DNA from: Rubellimicrobium arenae
Lineage (GTDB): Bacteria; Pseudomonadota; Alphaproteobacteria; Rhodobacterales; Rhodobacteraceae
Reading direction: 5' to 3'
DNA length: 64,000 nt
Assembly (NCBI RefSeq): GCF_017916295.1
Contig: NZ_JAFMSS010000013.1
Coordinates: 1-64,000, forward strand
The position numbers and the translations under genes are program-made. Shown piece by piece: positions 44,370 through 52,808 of the stretch. Within the stretch, counting starts at the first letter, position 1, and each line of letters opens with the position of its first letter. The notes beneath the pieces were generated by a model. That model was not told the DNA's origin. It was given only the letters and a program-made list of their open reading frames with translations, and searched no databases.

Positions 44370-45085
44370 ACGAGGCCACGCTCGCTACGCCCGCCCTTCC
44401 GCAGGCCGGGCCCGCGCGCAATGCGCTCCGGATCGGCGACACGGTTGCGGCGATGCTGGAAAGCCATCTCGCCGCGCTCCAGGCCGACAGCCCCGAAGCG
44501 CGGCGAGCGATCTTGGCGCTCGATGATCAGGCGGACGCGATGCTCGGAGGGGTGAAGCTCTACCTCGCCCGCCTCAATGCCGGACCGTTGAGCGAGGTCG
44601 AGCGTCGGCGCAGCGACGAGATCATGTCCTACTCCATCAACCTCGAGCATGTGGGGGACATCCTCGTTCGCGACCTGGCCGGCATGGCTGAGAAGAAGAC
44701 GGTTCGCCAGATCCGCTTCTCCGAGGCCGGCGAAGGCGAGATCGTCGAATTCTACCGCAAGACCATCGCCAACCTGGAGCTGGCGCAGTCCGTGTTCCTG
44801 AGCCGTGATGTCGGATTGGCGCGTCGGCTTGCCGAGGTCAAGATCGAGGTGCGCCGCATCGAGGAGCGGTCGCAGCGGCCGCACCTCGAGCGGTTGCAAG
44901 CCGGGCAGCCCGGAATCTTGGTCTCGAGCTCGCTTCACCTTGATATCCTCCGTGACCTCAAGCGGGTGAATGCGCACATCGCCTCCGCTGCCAACCCGAT
45001 CCTCTGGAAGACGGGTGAACTCGGCGAAAGCCGGGTCACGTCCGTCCGCGAAGGCCGCTCTGACCAGATCGACGCGGGCCGATGA
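44370..45085 (+). pseudogene. C-terminal PhoU-like domain of a Na/Pi cotransporter (5' truncated)
   Basis: Frame from about 44370 reads L-D-E-A-T-L-A-T-P-A-L, then R-N-A-L-R-I-G-D-T-V, the linker and helix typical of the region after the membrane domain of NptA/YjbB-type Na/Pi cotransporters. From 44453 a long open frame follows with E-I-M-S-Y-S-I-N-L-E-H-V-G-D-I and the S-S-S-L-H-L-D-I-L-R-D-L-K-R-V-N-A-H-I end of the PhoU-like bundle. The membrane domain (about 300 residues) is missing. An ATG at 44453 could give a 210-residue soluble protein, but there is no ribosome-binding site. A degenerate hairpin follows at 45163. Confidence 0.75.
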
Positions 45086-45422
45086 TGGAATGCAACGGCG
45101 TGTCGGCCGATCGCTAGGCGGCTTGGCCGTGGAGGGCCGGCTCAGGATGGGCCTTCGATCAGCTGACCCGTTTCCACGGCCCGGGTCAGGTCCCCTCCCA
45201 GCAGGTGGGTTCGCCCCGGGCTGGATTCCGCGTCCTGAGTGCGGCGCGGAACTGGATTGCAGTGGCACGGGTCGGCAGCCGGACATTCTTCTTCGGCGAT
45301 AGCGGCCAGCATCGGGCGGACTGATGGACGCTCCTGCGTGATCGGCGGCCCTCAGGCCGTCGACCTTGGGCCGCTACCGCGGTCCCAGAACCCCTGCGGT
45401 CCGCCATGTGCTTCGTGGGCGG
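45086..45422. other. Convergent intergenic region
   Basis: About 337 bp between the Na/Pi fragment (plus) and the methyltransferase (minus). Besides the hairpin at 45163-45189 nothing is recognised. Confidence 0.4.
45163..45189 (+). terminator. Weak candidate terminator after the Na/Pi fragment
   Basis: CTGACCCG (45163-45170) pairs with CGGGTCAG (45182-45189), with an 11-base loop, 78 bases downstream of the last stop. No T-run. Confidence 0.35.
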
Positions 45423-46103
45423 TCAGGATCTGGTGCAGACCCATCCCTTGAACGTGAAGGCCGCGTAGAACAGCTCGATATCCGAAAAGCCTGCGCCCCG
45501 CAGAAGGGCCACGTCTTCATCGGGCGACAGGACGGGCAGGCGTTCCTTCATGGCGGCCGTGTTCGTCGCAGGCCCGCCCGACGCATCGGCGAACGCGGCA
45601 AAGCGCGCAAGCCACCGGTCCATGTCCGCACCTGCATGGGGAAAGCTGTGATGCGCGACCACCAGGGGAGCCCCGGGCGCAAGCCGCCGGTGGATTTCCA
45701 TAAGGGTTCGGAGCCTTTCGGGCGCAGGCAGGAAGTGCAGGGTGAGAAGGCAAGTCGCCCCATCGAACGGCCCGATGGGGGCGTCCTGAATGTAGCCCTG
45801 ATGCAGGTTCACGCGGGCACCCAGGGGGCCCAGCGCAGTTCGCGCCCGGGCCAGCATCTCGGGCGAAGGGTCGACGCCGTCAAAGCGCCAGCGGGGCTGC
45901 ATCTCGGCCATGGCCTTCAGTTCGAGTCCCCCTCCCGCACCGAGGACAAGGACATGCCCATCGGCCGGAACCCGTTCCGCCAAGAGCAGTCCGGCCATCC
46001 GGTGCATGTGCGCCAGGCCGGGCACCAGGCGTGCCGACGTCTCTGCATAGGATCGCACGGCGTGCGGGTCCGCGAAGGGCAATGAAGCCGGCCCGGCCGT
46101 CAT
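45423..46103 (-). CDS. SAM-dependent methyltransferase
   Basis: The start at 46103, overlapping the flavoprotein stop (ATGA), gives 226 residues. Motif I is V-L-V-L-G-A-G-G-G-L-E (about 51-61), followed by G-V-D-P-S-P-E-M-L. After these come G-Y-I-Q-D-A-P and the T-L-H-F-L-P strand. It is a class I methyltransferase of the size of trans-aconitate/ubiquinone-type enzymes, but substrate is unknown. It is the third gene of an Rrf2-flavoprotein-methyltransferase operon, a grouping I have seen as conserved in other proteobacteria, which suggests a detoxification role. Confidence 0.82.
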   Translation of the reverse strand: MTAGPASLPFADPHAVRSYAETSARLVPGLAHMHRMAGLLLAERVPADGHVLVLGAGGGLELKAMAEMQPRWRFDGVDPSPEMLARARTALGPLGARVNLHQGYIQDAPIGPFDGATCLLTLHFLPAPERLRTLMEIHRRLAPGAPLVVAHHSFPHAGADMDRWLARFAAFADASGGPATNTAAMKERLPVLSPDEDVALLRGAGFSDIELFYAAFTFKGWVCTRS

Positions 46104-46990
46104 GACCCTGGCCAGACAAGCGAGCGGTGAATCTGGATGCCAGCCAGGGCGCCGTGACCCACGGCAAGCGACACCGAGTGCGGGACCGACGCGACGTCTC
46201 CGCAGGCGAAAACGCCGGGCACCGAGGTTTCCTGGGCCGCGCTGGTCCGAATCTGGAGACCCATGGGCGTCTCGTCCAGACGGCATCCCATCTCGGCGGG
46301 CAAGGGACTGGAGGGGGCGCACCGGGGGGCGGTGAACAGGCCGGCGAAGGACCGGCGCAGCCCACCGGAGAGAAGAACAACCGCTTCGCCGTCGATCCGG
46401 TCGATGGCGCTCTCATCGATCTCGACGCCCTTGTCCTGCAACGCCTGGCGCCCCGCCGGATCCAGATCCAGAACGCTATTGGTCAGGAAGGTGACGTCGC
46501 CCCATTCGGTCAGCAACTCGGCCTGATGCACGGACATCGGTCCTGTCGCGATCACGCCGATGCGGCCCCCGTTCAGCTCATAGCCATGGCAGTAAGGACA
46601 GTGGAACACTGTCCGGCCCCATCGTTCTGCGAGGCCCGGGATCTCGGGCAACTGATCCGACACCCCCGTCGCCAGAAGGATGCGACGGCCCTCGTGCACC
46701 TGTCCGTCGTCCGTGCTGACGGTGAACTCGTCGCGCCGTCCCGAGGCTGCCACGGCCCGTCCCTCGACCCAGGTCAGGGTCTGGTAGGCCTCGAGCTGCC
46801 GGCGCGCGGTCCGTGCAATCCCGGCCGGATCTGCCCCATCCTGCCCCAGGAAGCCGTGCGAGTGCCGGGCAAAACGATTGCGCTGCTGGCCTGCGTCGAT
46901 CACCAGCACGGACCGGCGGGCCCGGAGGAGCTGGAGCGAAGCCGCCATCCCGGCATAGCTGCCCCCGATCGCGATCACGTCAAACGGCAT
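46100..46990 (-). CDS. Thioredoxin-reductase-like NAD(P)/FAD oxidoreductase
   Basis: A 296-residue flavoprotein with the FAD motif G-G-S-Y-A-G-M-A-A (9-17) and a redox-active pair C-P-Y-C in V-F-H-C-P-Y-C-H-G-Y-E, characteristic of the TrxB-like class. The C-terminal G-V-F-A-C-G-D-V-A motif binds the FAD ribityl chain. NADPH-binding in the middle is recognisable only partly, so the electron donor is uncertain. The start at 46990 lies within the last codons of the upstream Rrf2 gene (11-base overlap), so the genes are co-translated. It may reduce a small disulfide or be an oxidase of the same fold. Confidence 0.86.
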   Translation of the reverse strand: MPFDVIAIGGSYAGMAASLQLLRARRSVLVIDAGQQRNRFARHSHGFLGQDGADPAGIARTARRQLEAYQTLTWVEGRAVAASGRRDEFTVSTDDGQVHEGRRILLATGVSDQLPEIPGLAERWGRTVFHCPYCHGYELNGGRIGVIATGPMSVHQAELLTEWGDVTFLTNSVLDLDPAGRQALQDKGVEIDESAIDRIDGEAVVLLSGGLRRSFAGLFTAPRCAPSSPLPAEMGCRLDETPMGLQIRTSAAQETSVPGVFACGDVASVPHSVSLAVGHGALAGIQIHRSLVWPGS

Positions 46991-47435
46991 GGCCGGTCCT
47001 CGTGGCTCGCCGGTCCGCATGCCGGCGTGCAAAGTCGACTGCCAGATCGGCGAGGGTGATGGCCCCGAAACGCCCAAGCAGGAGGGCTTCAGCCTCTGCG
47101 AATGAGCTGTCGAGGGCCGCGTTCACCGTCTGCTCGACCAGGCAGGTTGGCATCTCGTTGCGGTGCCCCAGAGCAAAGATCGCAGGTTCGCCCAGAACCT
47201 CGTGCAACTGGCGCAAGGTGACGGTGGACAGGTCCGTCGCGAGGCGCCAACCGCCGCCATGGCCGCGATCCGCCGCCACAAGACCCGCATTCCGCAAGAG
47301 GCCCATCGTGCGCCGGACGACGACGGGATTGGTGCCAAGGCACTTCGCGAGGGCATCGGACGTCATGGGGCCATCGTGCTCGGCCATGTGGAGGAGCACG
47401 TGGAGGACGGAGGAGAGGCGGCTATCTCGGTTCAT
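46980..47435 (-). CDS. Rrf2-family transcriptional regulator
   Basis: The start at 47435 (M-N-R-D-S-R-L) gives 151 residues. The N-terminal winged helix reads S-V-L-H-V-L-L-H-M-A, D-A-L-A-K-C-L-G-T-N-P-V-V-V-R-R-T-M, and the wing contains the family G-H-G-G-G-W-R-L. The three closely spaced Cys that hold the Fe-S cluster in IscR or NsrR are absent: only C33 in the helix and C97 in P-T-C-L-V-E are present. It is therefore of the YwnA/CymR-like kind or senses redox by a thiol. It is first in the operon and probably autoregulates it and controls the flavoprotein and methyltransferase. Confidence 0.87.
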   Translation of the reverse strand: MNRDSRLSSVLHVLLHMAEHDGPMTSDALAKCLGTNPVVVRRTMGLLRNAGLVAADRGHGGGWRLATDLSTVTLRQLHEVLGEPAIFALGHRNEMPTCLVEQTVNAALDSSFAEAEALLLGRFGAITLADLAVDFARRHADRRATRTGHAV

Positions 47436-47541
47436 GTAACTGTTGATGATACGAAATAGGGCGGGGGTCAAGGCCAAGCTGTCGTCTCGCGCTCGACCGC
47501 CCGGGCGCCGCTCCACTTTCGGCCAGCGCCTTCAGCATCAG

Positions 47542-47560
47542 CCCGCCGCCGGGCGGCGGG
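47542..47560 (-). terminator. GC hairpin downstream of the dehalogenase gene
   Basis: CCCGCCGC and GCGGCGGG arms with a three-base loop lie 88 bases beyond the dehalogenase stop, on the downstream side for the minus strand. It may end the tct operon transcript. Confidence 0.4.
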
Positions 47561-47647
47561 GGTTACAGCGTGGATCGGGCCGCCATGGTGTCGGTGCCGC
47601 GTCTTCGTTGCCGATCCGCCGCTCCTGACCATGAGGCTGCTGGACGA

Positions 47648-48553
47648 CTAGGCCTGGTCTGACGAGGCGAAGAAGTCGGCAAATGCGGCTGCCACGTCGT
47701 CGGGGCACTCCTCGGCCAGGTAGTGACCCGCGGGCACCGGGCGGCCGCGGACGTCCTCGGCCCGTTCACGCCAGAGCGCCAGCACGTCGAAACAACGCTC
47801 GACCACGCCGAACTCGCCCCAGAGAGCCAAAAGCGGCTGAGTGACCTTTCGCCCGCCATCCTCGTCGTCATGCCGCAGGTCGATGGTGGCCGCCGCGCGA
47901 TAGTCCTCGCAGGACGCCGCAATGACGGCTGGGTCCCGGAACGCTTCGAGATAGGCATCAAGAGCCCGCGAGTCGAAGATGTCGAGGCCACGCTCCCCGC
48001 ACTTCGTGCGCCAGAACCCATCCGGGTCCGCGGCGATCATCGTTTCGGGCAGGGGGGCGGGCTGGATCAGGAAGAACCAGTGCCAGTAGGCGCGGGCGAA
48101 GGCTTCGGTGGTGTGCCGGTACATCTCGCGCGTGGGGGCGATGTCGAGCAGGGCGAACCGGATCACCCGGTCCCCGTGGTCGAGCGCCATACGATGCGCC
48201 ACCCGGGCGCCGCGATCGTGGGCGCCCACCATCCATCGTTCGTAGCCCAAGCGGCGCATCGCCTCCACCAGTGCAGTGGCCATCGCACGCTTCGAGTGCC
48301 CTTCGTGGTCCGGCGTCACCGGCGGCCGATAGCTCGCGCCGTAGCCGGGCAGGTCGGCGCAGACCAGCGTGAACCTCTCGACCAGGCGGTTTGCCACCTT
48401 GTGCCAGAGGTGATGTGTCTGCGGATAGCCGTGCAGGAGGAGGAGGGGCGGACCCTCGCCTCCGACACGGGCGCGGATCGATCCCGAGGTCGTCGGCACG
48501 TCCGCGAGCCGGAAGCCGGGAAAGAGATCGTCCGTGGGCTCCAGCTCCCGCAT
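47648..48553 (-). CDS. Haloacetate (fluoroacetate-type) dehalogenase
   Basis: A 301-residue alpha/beta hydrolase. The start at 48553 lies one base after the tctA stop. The residues that define fluoroacetate dehalogenases are all in place: nucleophile D113 with carboxylate-binding R114 and R117 (H-D-R-G-A-R), acidic D137 (L-L-D-I-A-P-T-R-E-M-Y), halide-pocket H158 and W159 (A-Y-W-H-W-F-F) and Y218 (E-D-Y-R-A), and base H277 (P-A-G-H-Y-L). Spacings from the nucleophile to D137 (24) and H158 (45) equal those known for the Burkholderia FA1 enzyme. It hydrolyses a haloacetate to glycolate in the cytoplasm. Coupling to TctCBA suggests the substrate is imported by that system. Confidence 0.85.
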   Translation of the reverse strand: MRELEPTDDLFPGFRLADVPTTSGSIRARVGGEGPPLLLLHGYPQTHHLWHKVANRLVERFTLVCADLPGYGASYRPPVTPDHEGHSKRAMATALVEAMRRLGYERWMVGAHDRGARVAHRMALDHGDRVIRFALLDIAPTREMYRHTTEAFARAYWHWFFLIQPAPLPETMIAADPDGFWRTKCGERGLDIFDSRALDAYLEAFRDPAVIAASCEDYRAAATIDLRHDDEDGGRKVTQPLLALWGEFGVVERCFDVLALWRERAEDVRGRPVPAGHYLAEECPDDVAAAFADFFASSDQA

Positions 48554-48554
48554 C

Positions 48555-50063
48555 TCAGTCCCCCTCGACGAAGACCTCCTCGCGCTTTCGTCGGACACGG
48601 GGGAGGAGCATGACCGCAATGACCATGACTGTCAGGACGAGAAGGCTGGCGCTGATGGGCCGTGTGAGGAAGACGGACGGATCGCCACGCCCCAGGATCA
48701 TGGCACGGCGCAGGTTCTCCTCCAGCAGCGGGCCGAGGACGAACCCCAGCAGGAGCGGCGCGGGTTCGCAGCGAAGTTTGAGAAAGGCGTAGCCCAGCAG
48801 CCCGAAGAAGGCGACTGTGAAAAGGTCGAAGACGTTTCCCTTGACCGAATAGACCCCGATCGAGCTGAAGGCGATGATGATCGGAAAGAGCAGATGATAC
48901 GGCACCTTGAGCAGCTTCACCCAGATCCCGATCAGCGGGAGGTTCAGCACGATCAGCATGAGGTTGCCGATCCACATGGAGGTGATGATGCCCCAGAACA
49001 GATCGGGCTGCTCGGTCGCCACGTTGGGGCCCGGCACGATGCCCTGGATGATCATGGCACCGACCATCAGCGCCATGACCGGGTTCGCCGGGATGCCCAG
49101 CGTCAGGAGCGGGATGAACGAGGTCTGGGCGCCCGCGTTGTTGGCCGACTCCGGTCCTGCCACGCCGGCGACGGCGCCGCGCCCGAACTCCTCGGGCGTC
49201 TTGGAAAGGCGCTTCTCGATCGTGTAGGAGCCGAAGGAGGCCAGCACCGCTCCGCCCCCTGGCAGGATCCCCAGCGCCGAGCCCAGGATGGTCCCGCGCA
49301 GCATCGGCGCGACCATACGTTTGAGGTCCTCGCGCGACGGCCAGAGTCCGCCCAGCGACTGCCCGAGGACGGTGCGGTCCGCCTCTCCGCCTTCGAGGTT
49401 CCGCAGGATCTCGGCGATGCCGAAGACGCCCACGGCGAGGCCCACGAAGCTGAGCCCGTCCGCCAGTTCGGGCCGGCCCAAGGTGAACCGTGGATCGCCC
49501 GTGTAGATGTCGGTGCCCACGAGCCCGAGAAGCAGCCCGAGTACCACCATGGCCAGCGCCTTGAGGAAGCTCCCATGCGCCAGGGCCACGGCGCTCACCA
49601 GCCCGAGCACCATGAGCGAAAAGTACTCCGCCGCCCCGAACTCGAGCGCGATGGCGGTCAGCGGCGGGGCGAACAGGGCCACGAGCACCGTCGCGACCGT
49701 CCCCGCGAAGAACGACCCGAGCGCCGCGACTGCGAGCGCCGTGCCCGCCTTGCCCCGCCGCGCCATCTGGTAGCCGTCGATGGCCGTGACGGCCGAGGAG
49801 GACTCGCCCGGCATGTTGATGAGGATTGCGGTGGTCGAGCCGCCGTACTGTGCGCCGTAGTAGATCCCCGCCAGCATGATGAGCGAGGAGACGGGCTCCA
49901 GCTCGAAGGTGATGGGCAGGAGCATGGCGATGGTCGCGGTGGCCCCGATCCCAGGAAGGACGCCGATCAGCGTCCCCAGGATCACCCCGATCAGGCAGAA
50001 CAGGAGGTTCTCGGGCGAGGCCGCGGTGGCGAAGCCGAGGCCAAGGTTCGACAGGAGGTCCAC
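48555..50063 (-). CDS. tctA: TctA-family tripartite tricarboxylate transporter, large permease subunit
   Basis: A 502-residue permease with about 11-12 hydrophobic segments. The family motif G-V-I-L-G-T-L-I-G-V-L-P-G-I-G near 26-40 is intact, and the second, N-P-V-M-A-L-M-V-G-A-M, follows near 310. The start is a GTG at 50063 because it opens the normal TctA N-terminus (M-D-L-L-S-N-L-G-L-G-F) and no ATG fits. It is the main channel of an ion-driven importer for carboxylates, working with a TctC binding protein. tctB ends 10 bases upstream; the dehalogenase starts one base downstream. Confidence 0.93.
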   Translation of the reverse strand: MDLLSNLGLGFATAASPENLLFCLIGVILGTLIGVLPGIGATATIAMLLPITFELEPVSSLIMLAGIYYGAQYGGSTTAILINMPGESSSAVTAIDGYQMARRGKAGTALAVAALGSFFAGTVATVLVALFAPPLTAIALEFGAAEYFSLMVLGLVSAVALAHGSFLKALAMVVLGLLLGLVGTDIYTGDPRFTLGRPELADGLSFVGLAVGVFGIAEILRNLEGGEADRTVLGQSLGGLWPSREDLKRMVAPMLRGTILGSALGILPGGGAVLASFGSYTIEKRLSKTPEEFGRGAVAGVAGPESANNAGAQTSFIPLLTLGIPANPVMALMVGAMIIQGIVPGPNVATEQPDLFWGIITSMWIGNLMLIVLNLPLIGIWVKLLKVPYHLLFPIIIAFSSIGVYSVKGNVFDLFTVAFFGLLGYAFLKLRCEPAPLLLGFVLGPLLEENLRRAMILGRGDPSVFLTRPISASLLVLTVMVIAVMLLPRVRRKREEVFVEGD

Positions 50064-50073
50064 GATGCGCGCC

Positions 50074-50535
50074 TCAGACGGGGAGCCAGGGGCCAAATCG
50101 CCGGAACGGCAGGCCCAGGGCGTAGGAGAACACGAGGGTGGAGAACACCGTGACGGCAAGGGCCAGCACCACTGCCTGCCAGGGCCGCATCCTTGGCGAT
50201 GCGAACGCGGCCAGCAGCGTGGCCAGGAAGATCGCAGGAACGAAGCCCAGCCCGCGCACGGTCAGCCCGAAGAGGATCGGAGCGGGCAGCAGGAACAGCA
50301 TTCCCCGCCACGCCAGCGCCGTCACCGGCTCGGGCGCCGTGCGCAGCGCCGAGAGGAGGATCAGCACGCCAAGGAGCAGGAGCACGGACGCCAGCACCAG
50401 CGGCGCGTAGCCCGGCCCCATGCGGAAGGCGGTGCCGATGTCGAGGCGAAGCAGCGAGGACAGGCCGAAGAACAGGCCGAATGCGATGAACACAATGCCC
50501 GCGAGGGCGTCTGTCGGGTCGAAGCTCTTGCGCAT
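50074..50535 (-). CDS. tctB: TctB-family small permease subunit
   Basis: A 153-residue protein with four hydrophobic segments, as usual for TctB. Recognisable are R-M-G-P-G-Y-A-P in the loop after the first helix and the late V-F-S-Y-A-L-G-L-P-F-R. Its role in the complex is poorly defined but it is required for function. It lies between tctC (61-bp gap) and tctA (10-bp gap). Confidence 0.88.
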   Translation of the reverse strand: MRKSFDPTDALAGIVFIAFGLFFGLSSLLRLDIGTAFRMGPGYAPLVLASVLLLLGVLILLSALRTAPEPVTALAWRGMLFLLPAPILFGLTVRGLGFVPAIFLATLLAAFASPRMRPWQAVVLALAVTVFSTLVFSYALGLPFRRFGPWLPV

Positions 50536-50596
50536 GACGTGGTTTCCGCCGGCTGGAAAAGGGACGGGCTCCGGATCGCTCCGAAGCCCGCAACGC

Positions 50597-51574
50597 TTAG
50601 TCGGCGTAGACGCCGGCCTCCTCGATCACCGGACGCCAGCGCTCGATCTCCCCGGACAGCTTCGCCTGGAGTGCGGTCGGGGTGGCATCCTCGGCGGGCG
50701 AGGGCGCGGTGCCGAGTTCCCCGAGTTGCGAGGCCACGTCAGGATCGGCCAGCGCCGTCTGCAGTGCCGTGGACAACCGGTCGATGGCCTCCTGCGGGGT
50801 GCCTGCGGGTGCGTAGATGCCGTGCCAGACCGAGACCTCCATGCCGGGCAGGCCCGCCTCGGCCACGGTGGGAAGGTCCGGGAGGATGTCGAGCCGCTCG
50901 GGCGTGGTCACGGCATAGGCCTTGATGGTGCCGCCCTTGATCTGCTCGGTCGTGTTGGTGGTCTGGTCGCACATGATGTCGATCTGCCCGCCCACGAGCT
51001 CGGTCATGGCGGGGCCGGTGCCCCTGTAGGGAACGGTCACGATCGGCGCATCCACGGCCTGCATGAAGAGCATCCCGCAGAGATGCGAGGCCGCCCCGAT
51101 CCCGGCGTTCGCCATGGTGACCGTGTCGGCGTTGTCCTTGACGTACTGGATGAACGAAGCCGCGTCCGCGGGCTCGAAGTCCGCCCGCGCCACGATCGTC
51201 ATCGGCACCTCGGTCACGAGGCCCACGGGCGCGAAGTCGGCGACCGGATCGAAGGCGAGGTTGCGGTAGAGCGTCGGCGCCGTGGCCATGCCGATATGAT
51301 GGAGCAGGATCGTATAGCCGTCGGCCTCGGCATCGGCGACCTGCTGCGCGCCCAGAGTTCCGCCCGCGCCCCCCACGTTCTCCACAAGGATCTGCTGGCC
51401 CAGGTCCTCGGACATCCTTTCGGCGATGAGGCGCCCCACGGTGTCGGTTGGTCCCCCCGCAGCGAACGGCACGACCATGGTGATCTGGCGCTCCGGGTAG
51501 CCCTGGGCCAACGCCGAGGTGGCCCACAGGACTGCGACGGCCGTAAGGCCCGCGGTGCGCTGAATGAGATGCAT
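50597..51574 (-). CDS. tctC: TctC-family periplasmic binding protein
   Basis: The start at 51574 gives a 325-residue protein with a signal peptide ending at A-L-A-Q (about 24). The mature part begins Y-P-E-R-Q-I-T-M-V-V-P-F-A-A-G-G-P-T-D-T-V, the TctC signature that binds the carboxylate, then G-A-G-G-T-L-G-A-Q-Q-V and V-P-Y-R-G-T-G-P-A-M-T. It captures a carboxylated ligand for TctAB. Being first in the operon with a dehalogenase last, its ligand may be a haloacid. That is inference: TctC paralogues have many ligands. Confidence 0.92.
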   Translation of the reverse strand: MHLIQRTAGLTAVAVLWATSALAQGYPERQITMVVPFAAGGPTDTVGRLIAERMSEDLGQQILVENVGGAGGTLGAQQVADAEADGYTILLHHIGMATAPTLYRNLAFDPVADFAPVGLVTEVPMTIVARADFEPADAASFIQYVKDNADTVTMANAGIGAASHLCGMLFMQAVDAPIVTVPYRGTGPAMTELVGGQIDIMCDQTTNTTEQIKGGTIKAYAVTTPERLDILPDLPTVAEAGLPGMEVSVWHGIYAPAGTPQEAIDRLSTALQTALADPDVASQLGELGTAPSPAEDATPTALQAKLSGEIERWRPVIEEAGVYAD

Positions 51575-52077
51575 TCCAGATCCCCTCCCTGTTTTGTTGG
51601 TGCACGAGGCGCCTCCTCCAAGGTCGCCGTCGCAGCTTCGCGCCATGCGGCAACGAATACGAGCCACGTAGGTTGAAGTCGCGATGGCGCCAGTGACGAG
51701 GCCTGGCGTCCCGTCCGCTCGTGGCCGGGAGGGCTTGGGCCGGTGTTCCCGCCAGGCCAGCAGGTTGCCGCGCAGGCGGCCCGTCGGACTCTGCGCGAGG
51801 GCTCGATCCTCATGCGCCGCCGCGGATCGGCATGGGGCCTGCCACGAAGGATCGCGCCGAGAGCTTCTCCTGCTGGCTGCATGGCGGTCGGACGTGATAG
51901 GCTCTGTTCACGCAAAGCGCTCCGGGTCCGAGCCTGTCGAACCCGAAGGCAGGGCATCGCCGGCCGCGAGGGATGTGCCGCGACGGCGTGCGCCGTGCCG
52001 CGGATCGGGGCCGGTGCCGTCCTGCGGCAACGGACGGAGCAGCGGGGCGCTGAGGTCGACACAGGGGAGCACAAGCC
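51575..52077. other. Divergent intergenic region between tctC and the VOC gene
   Basis: About 500 bp with promoters for both sides expected. No supported gene. No clear operator was seen, although a regulator of tctCBA could bind here. Confidence 0.4.
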
Positions 52078-52557
52078 ATGACGGCCGCCAAGAACACGAT
52101 CTGCCTTTGGTATGACAAGGACGCCGAGGCGGCAGCCACCTTCTACGCCCGGACCTTTCCCGACAGCGCGGTCGGCGCCGTCCATCGCGCGCCCAGCGAC
52201 TTTCCCGGTGGCAAGGCCGGCGACGTGCTCACGGTCGAGTTCACGGTGCTGGGCATCCCCTGCCTGGGGCTCAATGGCGGGCCGGCGTTCCACCACACCG
52301 AAGCCTTCTCGTTCCAGGTCGCAACGGACGATCAGGAGGAGACCGACCGTTACTGGGATGCCATCGTCGGCAACGGTGGCCAGGAAAGCGCGTGCGGTTG
52401 GTGCAAGGACCGCTGGGGCCTGAACTGGCAGATCACGCCGCGCGTGCTGACCGAAGCCCTGGCGGCTGGCGGCGACGAGGCGCGGCGCGCCTTCGAGGCC
52501 ATGATGGAGATGCGCAAGATCGACGTGGCGGCGATCGCGGCGGCGCGGCGCGGGTGA
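52078..52557 (+). CDS. VOC/PhnB-like protein (3-demethylubiquinone-9 3-methyltransferase fold)
   Basis: A 159-residue protein of the PhnB-like branch of the VOC superfamily. The start N-T-I-C-L-W-Y-D, the F-Y-A-R-T-F-P-D-S segment (22-30), the L-G-L-N-G-G-P-A-F strand and the D-R-W-G-L-N-W-Q-I-T-P motif near 123-133 are typical. The family is often mislabelled as a methyltransferase; its members have no confirmed reaction. A C-x-x-C-x-W segment (A-C-G-W-C-K-D) is common in this group. It is not in an operon. Confidence 0.85.
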   Translation: MTAAKNTICLWYDKDAEAAATFYARTFPDSAVGAVHRAPSDFPGGKAGDVLTVEFTVLGIPCLGLNGGPAFHHTEAFSFQVATDDQEETDRYWDAIVGNGGQESACGWCKDRWGLNWQITPRVLTEALAAGGDEARRAFEAMMEMRKIDVAAIAAARRG

Positions 52558-52808
52558 CCCTGCCGCCCGTTGATCGTCAGGAACGTTTCAGGATCGGAGG
52601 GCCTGGCAGCCGTGCTCCTGAAAGGACCCCTAGACGCGACATCCACGCCTGATTGGGACGACCTGGCCAGCCTGTCTGACGGCCGCAGCGCGTCGTCGGG
52701 ACAGAGCCTGCACATGGCTGGCGGCCGTTTCCGGGAGGCGCTCCGACGCTGCTAGAGCGATTGTTCCGGGTCGCATAGGCTGAGTGGCACGAGGGGGTGC
52801 CGCCTCCT

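Noticed and set aside
42762..44555. A single 597-residue permease
   Set aside because: After about residue 410 the frame loses all membrane character while another frame carries the family sequence, so the long frame is a product of a frameshift.
48534..50153. 539-codon open frame on the plus strand opposite tctA
   Set aside because: Antisense shadow of a conserved membrane protein; the sequence is extremely charged and low in hydrophobic residues.
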